Assembly: GCA_947561715.1 (NCBI GenBank) | Contig: OX387202.1 | Span: 4,787,001-4,851,000, forward strand | Direction of reading: 5' to 3' | Length of the DNA: 64,000 nt | Origin: Ascidia mentula | Lineage: Eukaryota; Chordata; Ascidiacea; Phlebobranchia; Ascidiidae | In this document: positions 12,070 to 24,000 of the stretch, piece by piece | Layout of the letters: the number at the start of each line of letters is the position of its first letter | How positions within the stretch are numbered: the first letter of the stretch is position 1 | Made by a program: the position numbers and the translations under genes | Notes under the pieces: model-generated | What the model was told of the DNA's origin: nothing | The model's database searches: none | The model's input: the letters and a program-made list of their open reading frames with translations, nothing else

Positions 12070-15000
12070 GAACTATCAAACTTTTCTGGTGCGCCAGTTA
12101 TAATGGGAGGGGATTTTAACCTAGCATTTGACCAAAGACTTGATAAAACCGGAAACGCCCAACACCCCAACAAACGAGCAAAGGAGGCCTTACAAAACTA
12201 CATGCAACACTCAAATCTTACCGACATTTTTCGACTTAAATTTCCCTCAAAAAAAATTCTCCCGCACTCAGAAATCGCCACTGTCACTATCACGAATCGA
12301 CTTTTTTCTTGTCGATCGCAGCTTAATTAGGGACGTAGTAAACGTTGACATTGTCCCAGGAATTATGTCAGATCACAGTGTGCTAACCTTAAGATGTTGC
12401 AATAAACCCATCTCCGAAAGGAAGGGGCTATTGGAAGCTAAATACTATGCATTTAAAAGACGAAAAATACAGGACAACAATCAGGAAAGTCATCAACAAC
12501 TTCACTCTTGAAAACCCAGCAACAAACACAAATCCCCACACCAGATGGGACGCATTAAAAGCAGTAATTCGGGGTGAGTCGATCCGATTTGCGGCCGTAC
12601 TAAAGCGCAAATTAGCCGTCAAACATAACGCCTTAGAGAATCAAATTACGTCACTGGAAACTGAGATAACCAACCTACAAGGGGACGATAAACAGAAGCG
12701 AGTCGAAGCACTTTCAAAAGCTAAAGGAAACTTGGACACCCTTTTAGAGCGACAAACAAAAAGTGTTATTGTTCGGAGTAGGGTACGTTGGGCAGAAGAA
12801 GGAGAAAAAAACACAAAATACTTCCTGAACTTAGAAAAACGACATGTCGCAAAAAAAACCATCTCTAGATTATTGATCAACGGGACTATATCCACTGACC
12901 ATAAATTAATACTTAATAACCTAGCTGGCTTTTATACCCACCTGTATGAGAAACCTCCATCTTCGACTCCAAACACCCTGCTGACAAGTAACCTAGAAAA
13001 GCTCGCACTGCCAAAAATCACTTGCGAACAAGCGGAAAAACTGAATGAGGACACAACGGAAGCGGAATTTTTAAATGTGATTAAAACCATGCAAAAAAAC
13101 AAATCGCCAGGTTTGGATGGCTTCTCGGTTGAATTTTACAAGATATTTTGGGATGATATCAAACTGGTTTACGGTTGAAACCGGTAAAATGTCCGCGAGC
13201 CAATCTAAAGGACTCATCACCCTAATTCCCAAACCAGGGAAAGACCTTTTACAGGCCCAAAATTATTGCCCAATAACTCTGCTAAACGTTGACTATAAGA
13301 TCGCCGCAAAAGTGATTAACACAAGAATACGCGGTGTTATCGACGGTATCATATCCAGCGACCAAAACGGCTTTCTTCCACACCGCTATATAGGAACAAA
13401 TATCCGGTTGCTGTTCGACATGATTGACAGTACGGACCATTACCGCGTTCCTGGGGCAGTACTGTCTTTAGATATTTATAAAGCCTTTGACACTTTAAGG
13501 TGGGAATTTATCTACGCAATTCTCTCTGCGTTCGGGTTCGGAGTCAGATTTGTCAATCTCATCAAATGCTTTTACCAAAATGCCTCTGCGAGAGTCACCA
13601 ATAGCAACTTTCTCTCAGAATCTTTTGACATAGAACGTGGCGTCAGACAGGGAGACCCACTCTCCCCAACGTTATTCGTACTCTGCATCGAATGCCTAGC
13701 AACTGCGCTTAGACAGGGTGATTTTGAAGGCATACGACTTAACGACAAAGAATACAAAACATCTTTATTTGCGGATGATACACTCGTTTTTACTAAAGGT
13801 TCTGATGCGGATTTTACCAAAATCTTTCAAATTTTAGAGGAGTTCGGCGAAATGACAGGTTGCAAAGTAAATACGGAAAAGTCCTGTGCCTTTTTCATAG
13901 GTCCAAATCGCTCAAACCATCACAAACCATCACAAACCATTTCAAAAGGATGGTCTTCAATGGCCCTCGGAATCTATTAAGTACCTTGGGGTTATAATAC
14001 CACTCACAAAATACAAAGATGAGGAACTTATCGAACTAAACTTTTCTCCGGCACTAAAAAAAGCGAACATAGTAATGAACCTTTGGGCGACCAGAGGATT
14101 AACCCTTCTCGGCAAAATAACAACAGCTAAGAGTCTCATTATACCTCTATTGACATAAAAACTGTGCGTCCTACCAGTGATCATCCCAAAAAAGTGCATT
14201 TGTAAAATCGACCGAGCCTTATTTAAATTTATATGGGGCTCATCTAGGGAACGAATGAAAAGAGTTACCCTGTGTAAAAGTTTGGATAACGGCGGGGCGG
14301 GCATGATACATATTGAGAACTATATGTTGGCTCTAAAATTAAAAGCGCTCAGGGAATTATTTTGCGAGGAAACAAAAAATATAACGGGTCTTCAAACTCC
14401 ATTCTTACACCCAAACAAATTGGAGGCACTCTTAAACGCGACGGTCGGCCCATCAAGTACAATTTTGAGGAGCCTCATCCCATTGAAATCTCTCCGTTGT
14501 ATCATAAACATTGCGAAATCAATCCAGAGCAAAAACCCCGACCACGCATGCAACAGACCTCTCTGGCTCAACAAAGCATTAAAAAAACACAGTAAACCCT
14601 TCTATTTCGAAAAAATTATAGACGCGGGAGTAATGGCCCACAACGACCTACTAGACCACAATGGGGAATATTTGAAATATGATGCACTTACTACAAAATT
14701 TAGTCTTGACCCAAGTACAACAGATTTCACTAAGTTTCTCAAGCTTATAGCATGCATACCCGAGGAGTGGGACTATGGACCAGTGCCTTCACATAAAAAG
14801 CTAACAGACGTTTTAAAAAATATCTTGACACATTGCGAGAGCACAAAGGCTTTGTATTCGTGGCTTCAAACCGCCAATATAATTCAACCCAAAGCACAAG
14901 CTGTATGGGAGTCCTTAGTCAATGACAGAGTACCTTGGAGGCAAATATATAAAAATATACCGCAAGCTACAGTGGAAACTAAATTAATAAGTTTTCAAAT

Positions 15001-15588
15001 TAAGCTAAATCTCAGGGCCATTGTGACTAACAAAAAGTTAAAAGATCTGAAGTTTATAGAAACAGGTTCATGTGTCTTTTGCGAAAATGCCGAGGAAACG
15101 GTTTTACATTTATTTGTAAATTGCCCTATTGCAGCACATTACTGGGAAAATGTATGCAGTTGGCTCAGTGCTAAACTTCGTGTACCCTTGTATTTTTCTC
15201 GTGCGCATTTACTGTTCGGTAGACATAAAAATAACAATATTTTTGAATGCTTTTTAAATTGCGCTCTTCTTTGTGCCAGATTTGTGATTTATCGATGCAA
15301 ATACGGTAAGAGGAAACCAACAATAACAGAATTTGTAAATATGTTGCAAAAAACAAAATCTATAGATCTAAACATCGCCAGTGAAAAATACCGTAGCGAA
15401 CCGAATTATTACAGAAGAAAGTGGTCCTACGCTGCTTGACGTGAAGCATATACCCAAATAACTTGACTCTCTTTTGCTGATTTCTCGCCATTGTGTTTAA
15501 CCATTGCTTTTTGTCTTCTTGCTTAGCCTTTTCTTCAATTGTACGCCTTTAGCGTCCTTTTTCAACAAAAAAAAAAAAAAAAAAAAAA
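12070..15588 (+). mobile_element. 5'-truncated L1/Tx1-like non-LTR retrotransposon
   Basis: The element begins inside the apurinic endonuclease domain (VIMGGDFNLAFDQ; later IVPGIMSDHSVLTL). It carries a reverse transcriptase (LITLIPKPGKD, LSLDIYKAFD, RGVRQGDPLSPTLFV, FADDTLVF) and ends with a CCHC-type knuckle (CVFCENAEETVLHLFVNCP). A 3' UTR and 22 A residues (15567-15588) follow. Perfect 41-bp target duplications flank it, the signature of target-primed reverse transcription. The domain order and motifs fit the L1/Tx1 group. Confidence 0.95.
12088..15439 (+). pseudogene. LINE ORF2 (endonuclease-RT-zinc knuckle), frame-broken
   Basis: The coding sequence is spread over several frames. Endonuclease segments lie to about 12246 and, after a shift at an A run, to about 12430. 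The linker and RT thumb entry lie at 12447-13155. The RT core, with the FADD catalytic motif, lies at 13160-13975. The C-terminal region lies at 14177-15439. There are at least four frame changes, plus a stop near 14156 (CCTCTATTGACATAA). The element cannot move autonomously. The intact long C-terminal frame suggests it is not very old, consistent with its perfect target duplication. Confidence 0.85.
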
Positions 15589-15629
15589 GTTACGACAAAC
15601 TTAAATCCACCAAACGCATGACCAATGGC
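15589..15629 (+). repeat. LINE target-site duplication, right copy
   Basis: Identical to 12029-12069; it follows the poly(A) tail directly. Confidence 0.95.
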
Positions 15630-15656
15630 CACAGCATGTTAAACGGGGAGCTGTGA

Positions 15657-18005
15657 TTGGTTGTCGTCAATAGCAATTGTCCCAGCGTATGCAATTGAAT
15701 AAAATGAAGAGGTTTCGCAAAATATTTTCTTCAAAACTTTTTTTATTCAAACTTTACGTCAACGAAACATGTGGTAGATTTTTACGGCACGCGATATAAA
15801 TTTTTTAATTAACTCACTGTTAAAACATAACCATTCATGCTTGGGTGTTTTTTTTTGGTGCCAATCACAAGCTGTGGCGTAGTTACCATGGTGACAGAAT
15901 CAATCACAACGTAAGCAAACCTTGTTAGTTTCCAAATCGTCAACAGTTGCTTCATGGTTTCTGCTTTCACGTGTAAATATTCAGTACTTTTGTGTTTTAT
16001 GCTTTGGTTCGAGTGACGTCATGTAATCATTCGATAATCCAAGCTCTTCTTCCCTGTTTCGATTCATATCGCGAGTGCACTGTAATTTTCCACTAATTAT
16101 AACTGTTGTGTTGTTCCTTTTGTAATTCCATATTTGTTATCGGTCCGTATACCTTCGTGTTTTATTTGAATAGCAAACAATGCGAGAATTTAAAAACTTG
16201 CAAAACCTCTCTTTCAACGGATTTAAAATAGTGTTTATAAATTATTTCTACTTTGTCGGGATTCGAATTAACAACCCTTGGTGTTTCAAGACAAACCCGA
16301 ACAGACTTAAGTTGCGGGAACTCAACGATCCGCCGAACCACAGTGCTCACTTTACAAAGAAGTGCGTAACTTGTAAGGTGACCCCAACCATTAATCACAT
16401 ATCTGGACCCTGCGATAGTTTTAACACTTTAGATTGTACAAGAACAGCTTCCCAACTTTCATTAACTACTAACAACCCTCATTCCTATTACAAACTGTTC
16501 TGAGACGAAAAATTTTCTCACGTATAATGTCCGTATATCACTGAGGCAACTAAATGGCCACGCCGTGAGATACGAAAATAAAATTCAGCTTCATTGAAAA
16601 TTGTGACCCACTCTTCGAATGCCATGAAATTGCGTGAGCTTTAAACAAATCAAAACGACGCATTACCAGCTGGTCGTGGTGCCCATTTGGAAACCTCTGT
16701 ACAAGAACCGTTGTCTTCCACCACAGGTATAACAGGCAAGAATTATATTTAAATCAGATACTTTGTATTGATTACTTTATTGTAACATTCAATACACAAA
16801 TCACATGCGTTTTTTCTATAAACATTTTATTTACAGACAAATGGTTAGCACATATGTAATTAACACGGGGTGTCCACAAAATTCGGCTGAATGGTCGCCA
16901 AATAGTTTGCAAATAACATAGAAGATACACTTGGTAGGGAATTTGTGTTGTTTTTTTCGATACACCTTGATTTAAAAACAAACAAAATTATAAACGCGAA
17001 ATATCCGCTGCGCACTATGTTTTAGCCGAAATGATGTTTGTTGTCAAATAAGGTTCAACAGTTTGCAAAAATAGATTCCCATTTTAAGGCATAATATATT
17101 CATGTCGGGTGCCAAAGAACTTAGAGTTAAATACTTTAAACAGGAAAGCCAAAGCTACTATGGTGTTAAACATTGTTGGTAGACTTTTCATACATTTGCT
17201 GCGTCACATCAGCACATTATTGGACAGCATAATAGCTTTAGCTTTCCTTTAGCTGTCAATAAACAGCAATGGTGTAAAATGGTATGCCATGTTATTCCCA
17301 TGGGCAGTTAGACACCCCTGTAAAGTACAAACGAACACATAATTAGCAATTCTTACAATATTAAATTCCCAGTACAATGACAATTTCGCAATGGAATTAA
17401 CAATCAATCTAAAAGTAAAAATACAATAAAACAATTTTCATCTTCAAAACACAAAAACCTGAAATGGGGTATACACAAAACCCCATGGTTTCGCTACACA
17501 CCAGTAAGAACATATAAACAAATTAATAATAACAATGGTCAATAACGCAACTAAGAAAAGTTATTTTTTTACCAAGCACTTTGCACAAACTAATATGTAC
17601 AAAATTTCATCAAAACCGGATCTTTACCTCAATTAGGCGCCAAGGGTAAAGAATATACATACACTGCAAAAATGCTAATACAGAAAACCATCATAACACA
17701 ATCAAACTAAGGCTGCTTAATAGCATACAAGGTTTATGTTCATTGAAAATTACAAAAAGCAAACTCATAAAAAATGGCTTTTGGTTAGTTTCAAGTGACA
17801 CACTGAACAGGACATCTCCACTAGTTCAAACTAACTACCAAAAACTAGTCTCTGGACAGTCTCGCGCCTCCCATACAATCTTACACAGCTCAATGTCAAG
17901 CATGGAGTTAACGAACATCATTACAAAACATGTAATGAACACATAATGTAATGAACAGTAAATACATTACTTTGGTGATACACTTCTAAGTGGCGTTAAT
18001 GATGT
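15657..18005. other. Non-coding 3' flank, unit B
   Basis: Paralogous to 148-2270. A 107-codon open frame at 16180-16503 is shared by the three copies, but between copies about nine changes are replacements and two are silent, so it does not look like a gene. The minus-strand poly(A) signal seen at 2065 in unit A is mutated here (near 17605). Confidence 0.6.
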
Positions 18006-18011
18006 TCACTT

Positions 18012-21000
18012 TCATGACATTTCTTTAACACGTTGCAAATTTTCTTCAATAAATTTAATCCTTTCACACCTTTTTATTTCAGTGGTGTCTGTTGCCATTT
18101 TGTGAGCTTGGATTGCTTTTTCATAAAAATCCTGGCTTCTCTTCAGTTGATCTGTTTTCTCGTAAGCGAAACCAAGGTTGTTTAACAAATCTCCAAACAC
18201 TCGATACTTTTTTGCTGAATCTTCACCAAACTGTTTCCTTATCATTTCAAGTCCAAGTTTAATTGACTTTTCTTGGGATAAATCATCTCCGATATAATAT
18301 TGGCTGATTGCAATGTAATGCAAACAACACACTTGCCATAAACAAACTTGGTCTGCCATGTTTTTTACATTTGGTATTTTGACTCTGGTCGTTTCCATGA
18401 GCGGGATCACATGATCACGGACTGTTAGCATGTTGTGATGTTTAGAAGCCGAATCCGAGGTTGACATCAAAACCTTGCATGTGAAAAGCAAACCCTGCAC
18501 ACAAAAAAACAAACCCTCTCCTTTTTTTCTGTTGGAATCCTTTTGGTAAAATTCTGTTGCAAGATCATAAAACAAAATTGATTCCAAACATTTCTCCTCT
18601 TTTCTCGTTGCACCTCCTATAGTTTTCAAATCTTCTGCAGTCACTCCGAGACCTTCAAGTGACCTTGAAAGTTGGTTTCTTGTTTCAATTGCTTCAGGGT
18701 ACTTGTGCTTTTTCAATAAGTTCACTGATTTTTGTAGAAGTGGTCTCAAATCAACATTTTCATCTGAAACGGAAACAAATTAAATTAAACAAACATACAA
18801 TTTTAAAAATGTAACTGTTTATAAGCATTTTAGAAAAAAATTGTGGTGATACTAATAAGCTACAACAATTTACAATATTTCTTCAAAAACAGGGGGGTTT
18901 AATGGCAGTATATCTGTATTTCTGTTGAAAAAGTTTCGCTGAGCGGAAATGCCCGTCTTGTCCTCTTGTCACAGTGCAAAGATAACAAAGAAAAATCAGT
19001 GATCTATTGGGGTCCATGTTTTTGTTAAAGTACAAATATATAAATATATATATGCTGTAATTAGTGTTTTAGTCGGGTTTCAGGCATTTAAGTCAGGTAT
19101 TTCTAAAGAAATCACACAGATCAAAGATATGAATCGTTAAGGCCCAGTCAATAAGTGATTTTGTGAAAGATTGGTTTCTCATGATATTGTACCCATGATG
19201 TCTATTTCATTTTTTTCTGTTGAGCAACAGTAGACCCCCTTCATGTGTCATTAGACCCGGCAATTTATTCAATTTTTTAGATATAATTGTGAGATAGGAC
19301 CCTGAATTGTTACTAATAAACATAATCAATCTTATTTCCAGTTAAGGTGATGTTAGAATTCAATAATTATAATTACTACTTATGCATTGCTGACTGCTTT
19401 CAGCAGTTTCTTAAAATTGTGAAAATAGCAATAAATATTATTATATATATACTTATTTGCTGGTATGTCCACTGAATGTGCTCCGCATTTTCTGAATCTC
19501 CTTTAGATGTTTGACTATGAGAGGTTGTTGCATGCTCTTCAATCCTTATAGTTAATTCTGCAAAAAGTTAAGCAGTTTTTCCACAATTTTCTACATCACA
19601 AACCAGTAGATTTTCAAATGCCCACACATTTTACATCGGTTTGCGGATAAGTAATTTATTAATAAAGCGAACTAAGTGCTTGTAAACAAACTCATTCTGA
19701 CACTTTAAACTACGATTACTTTTCCATGTTTCTGTGTTCACACAAATGTAGGTTGTCAATAATCAATGTTAGTAAATCACTGATATTTTACAAAATGTTT
19801 CTACCAGTTGATGTTGCAACAGATAAACCTTGCATGTACATGATTTGCATGGAAGTGAGCGTAATGATAACTTTACTGCAACTGTGTATAATTTGTCCAA
19901 CAGAACGTACTTATGTTGATCATTATTAGCAATATATAATTTATATTTGCTGAATTAAATTACCTGATATTTTGAACTGTGATTCATACCTTATATATCC
20001 TACCGTGTACATGCAAAGATTAATAATAATATATAAATTTTTTTATATTTGTCCATTACTGGCACCTAAGACAGTTTCATTTTGAAAATTTTTGTTGACA
20101 CCAAGATTGTTAGTGGTTAAACTTTAAAAACTTCTTGCATAAAATAGTGCTTAATTTCAAAAGTAGCTTGACGCAGCCAGCAATACACTCATACCTCTGT
20201 GATGTTCAGCAAATGTTTGTCCTGGTATAGATTCAGTGGCCGTTCGGTAGCCAGTGTCTTCATCAAGCAGCGATGCTTCTAAAAAAGAATTTAAAGCTGT
20301 CAACAAATTTATGCAACTGTAGCTCTAAATCATGCCAATAATAAACTCATATTTTGCCACAGTAATCGTGGCATTTTTTGCTTGCAGCTGTGGAACTGAA
20401 TTCGTAAAGTCAATTGATTGTGTAACTTGCAGCATTAGAAAGAAAGACGTTCTCACATGATGGCTTTATTACCAAGTTATAATACCTGTTTCTTGCTCAG
20501 CATTACTTGCTTGTGATGTGACTTCCTCAGCAGCAGGGGATCTGACAATCCCACCTGAAGTTGGGGCAGTTTCTACACAAATAGAGCATGATGTTTTGAT
20601 GTACCAGCAATGAGCCAAATAATTTAGATGCACACTGTGCACAATGGGTTGGTAGAAGCAAAGTAAAGCGGCAAGCAAGATATGGATATGCTACAATATC
20701 ACCTATGGGTTTTTAATAATTACCTTCAATGATTGAAGTGACCTAAGTTTGGTATTCCGCAAACGAGCTTGAAAGGTCGGGTCTGGTGTACTTTAATTTT
20801 AGCACCACACCTAATATCTCAGCTAACCCTAGCACTCCAAACCTGAAACTTCACACGAATGCTAAATGACACATTACGAGTTGCCATGCCAAAAATGACG
20901 TCATCACCTTAACTTTAAGCTCGGCTTAAATCCCCGCTTAACTTTTAAGCGCTATGCAGAAACCTCGCTTAACTTTAAGCGCGGCTTAAATTAAAACGTC

Positions 21001-24000
21001 ATAAGTTAAGCGGCGATTGTCGGGCGCTTAAAACCCCGCTTAACTTTTTGGCTGCTTGACGACGGCGAAACTGCGCTGCCAGGTTCCCGAGTCAAGGTAA
21101 AGTAAACTACTTGTAAAACCAACTATAACTGCAAATATTCGCACTGGAGATAGTGTGAAGTGGTAATTTTTATTGGTTTGTGGAACGTTTGTGTTGCAGA
21201 AAATGTAGTTATGTAAATAACAGTGGTTAAGTTGCCTTGAAAATGTTGGTTTTTTAAACTCACATAAGTTTGTGATTGGTACCTTTCCATTTTTAGTCGC
21301 ATTTATTGCACCTGGTACACTCGTTTGTGCTTCAGGTTTTTACGGTCACGTGTGACCGTGCGTTTTTTTCCTTGTCTCCGCTACCACCTACTACGTTTGC
21401 TACTACACTGTAGTTCACAGTTTGAGCTCCGAGGAGATGGCGTAAAGAAATGACTTCCAGTTGCAGTGGCGTTTTGTGTGCATTTTATTGCTTTTATTAT
21501 TACTATGACGTAATAATTGCAGAAACTGACAATGTTTATGGTAACCTACATATGTGAAATAGAGTTTTCAAAATAGAGTCTGCTGACGCAAATCAAAGGC
21601 TTGTAGCTTCACTATATACACCAACTAAACTAATTTGCTGTTGCAGATAAATAAACAATTCCTAACTGAGGGCAATTCCTATTAGGCAAGTCCTATCCCG
21701 ACCTTGTTTGTTAATACCGCCCAATTTTCCTTCTTGGCACGATCTTAAATTCCTTCATAAAATCCTTAACCTTCGCATCAAAACCTTTATCCCCTCTGTA
21801 CAATCCCCTAACCAATTCGCAACACCAGGAAATTCAACATCAGATCTAACATCTCCGTGACATTTACCACCACGCCTCCTCTACACATTTTTCGTTTCTC
21901 TTGACTTCAAAAAAGCCTTTGATTTCATTTCTTGAACGCTTTCCCGTTTCATTACCTTTCTGCTCTTCACTCTTCCGCCAATTTCCGGGCCATCGTCAAG
22001 GTTTTGCAACGATGAAATTTCTTCCCTTGCTAACAGTCCTGCCTACCATTAGATTAAGACCCTCACGGTCACTTTTGCACATACCCCTTTGGAATATTTA
22101 CACGCCTATTTTACGACTGCCCTTCTATCCAGCCTTTATTATTCCTGACTAAAAACACCCTCAACGCACTTCTTAACATGACCACCACCTATTTTGACAC
22201 CACTGCAAACCATAACATCTAAATACCTCTCTGCCCAATAACATTCGAAAAACGCGTTTGACCAACGTAACAGAATCCTCCATGAACCCCGCCCTTTAAA
22301 CAACATTCCCCCAACTCCTTAAAACAGTCCATAAACTTTAAGCTCGCAATTGAACAGAACAGATAACTTTGTGGGGCTGGGTGAAGTAACTCCACCGAAG
22401 TGAATATTATTTTTCCCCACGAGTCAGTCTCCCTTTTTGCATGTATACCAGCTGATTAGGTGGTGATTGTTAGATGGGGAACCAACTCAAAAGTAAATGT
22501 TGCTGTGAGCTGAAATTTGATACGCTATGTCGCAACGGACATGTCTTTCAAACGATGCAAGTTTCGGTTCGATTTGGAACTTGCTTGCGACGTCACAATG
22601 TTGCGTATATCGTCCCTGTTCTAAGCGACACTAGGTGTCGCACAAACACAGTAGATACCTTAATTTTGGTGGATGGTAAAGTAAAAGAATAGACCTTCCA
22701 CGCGATGCATCAACCGACCCTATGGGGTCCCTACTTTTGACGCTACGACCCATCGAATATGTGGTGCTAAAAGTACACATGCTCGGTTTCGGCCTTTTAC
22801 TTGTATACAAGAGAATTAGGTGGGGGTCTTGGGCTCCCAACTCAAAAGTAAAGGTTGCTGCAAGCTGAAATTTGATACGCTTTGTCGCAAGGACATGTCT
22901 TTCGATCGATGCAAGTTTTGATTCGATTCGTGGTTTGCTTGTGACGTCACAATGTTTCGTAAATCGTCCTTGTTCTAAACGACACTAGGTGTCGCACAAT
23001 TGAAATATATTTTTAAACTTAACTTTGGTGTAAAGTAGAGGGTTATACCTTTCTGATGATGCCACAATAGACTATATTGGACCAGTGGTGTTTGCTATAT
23101 GATCCTGACAATTTGCAGTGGTGAAAAGAGTACATGTTGTTTGTTGTGTTTTTTTCGTAATAACTACGGTCTCATTTGGCGTGTTTGTTTAAGAAGGCAT
23201 TTAACAAATTGGTAAAAGTCACACGACGCAATGCAAGTTACTTGTGAGACTTTGAAATTTTCATCAAATAATATTTTTGTTTTGTGGGTGTTGTACCTTA
23301 CAGAGTATGCTATTGCAGTTCGTTGACGGGCGTAGCGCTTCAGAGAGGAAAATTTCGAAGTCTTGTAAATTTCATTACGTCATAGATGATGACGTCATTT
23401 TTGGCATGGCAACTCGTAAGGTGTCATTTAACATTCGTGTAAAGTTTCAGCCTATAAACTACAAGTTTTGAAAAAAACATGCCGCTACCTCGCAAGATGA
23501 GTTCCAAGCGCCCAAAGTTCTTGTAAATAGCAATTATTCTTTGTGTTAAAACTAGAATCACTCTGATAATCATTTGCATTTCGGTTGCTCACACCATAAT
23601 ATTCTACATCATGCTCATGCTCACTCACCTTGAAAACTATTTTTTCGAAAGGAAAACAATTGAAGCGGAACGAGGTTGTCATGGTTGATAGAAAAAGGTT
23701 CTTTCAAGTCCATTTTCGTGACAACATCTTCCACTTGTTGCTCGATCACTTCTTGGCTTTGTTGGCCGAGAAGTTGCTGCAATCTCTCACAGATTTCGGT
23801 CATCGTTGGTCGCTTAAATGGATCTTGATCCCAACACTGCTTCATCAATTGCTCGAGTTCTTCCACTATTATTCGGTCGCCATCATTGAGTGTAGGTTTT
23901 AATTGATTTAGTGTGGAACAGTCCGGTCTTGTTCCTTCTTTAATGGAATCCAGTAGAGATTTTAGGTTTCCACACGCATTTGGATATGGCAATGTACGCA

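Larger units (their letters stand above)
11940..15656 (+). pseudogene. Gene X last exon, copy 2, split by a LINE
   Basis: The exon begins at 11940 after the acceptor TTTTTTATCTCAG and matches copy 1 to 12069. The remainder (15630-15656, ending in TGA) resumes after the LINE and its target-site duplication. Seven of eight differences from copy 1 are synonymous, so the exon seems to have been under selection until the insertion. With the LINE in place, translation continues from MTNG directly into LINE sequence to a stop at 12330. Confidence 0.75.
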
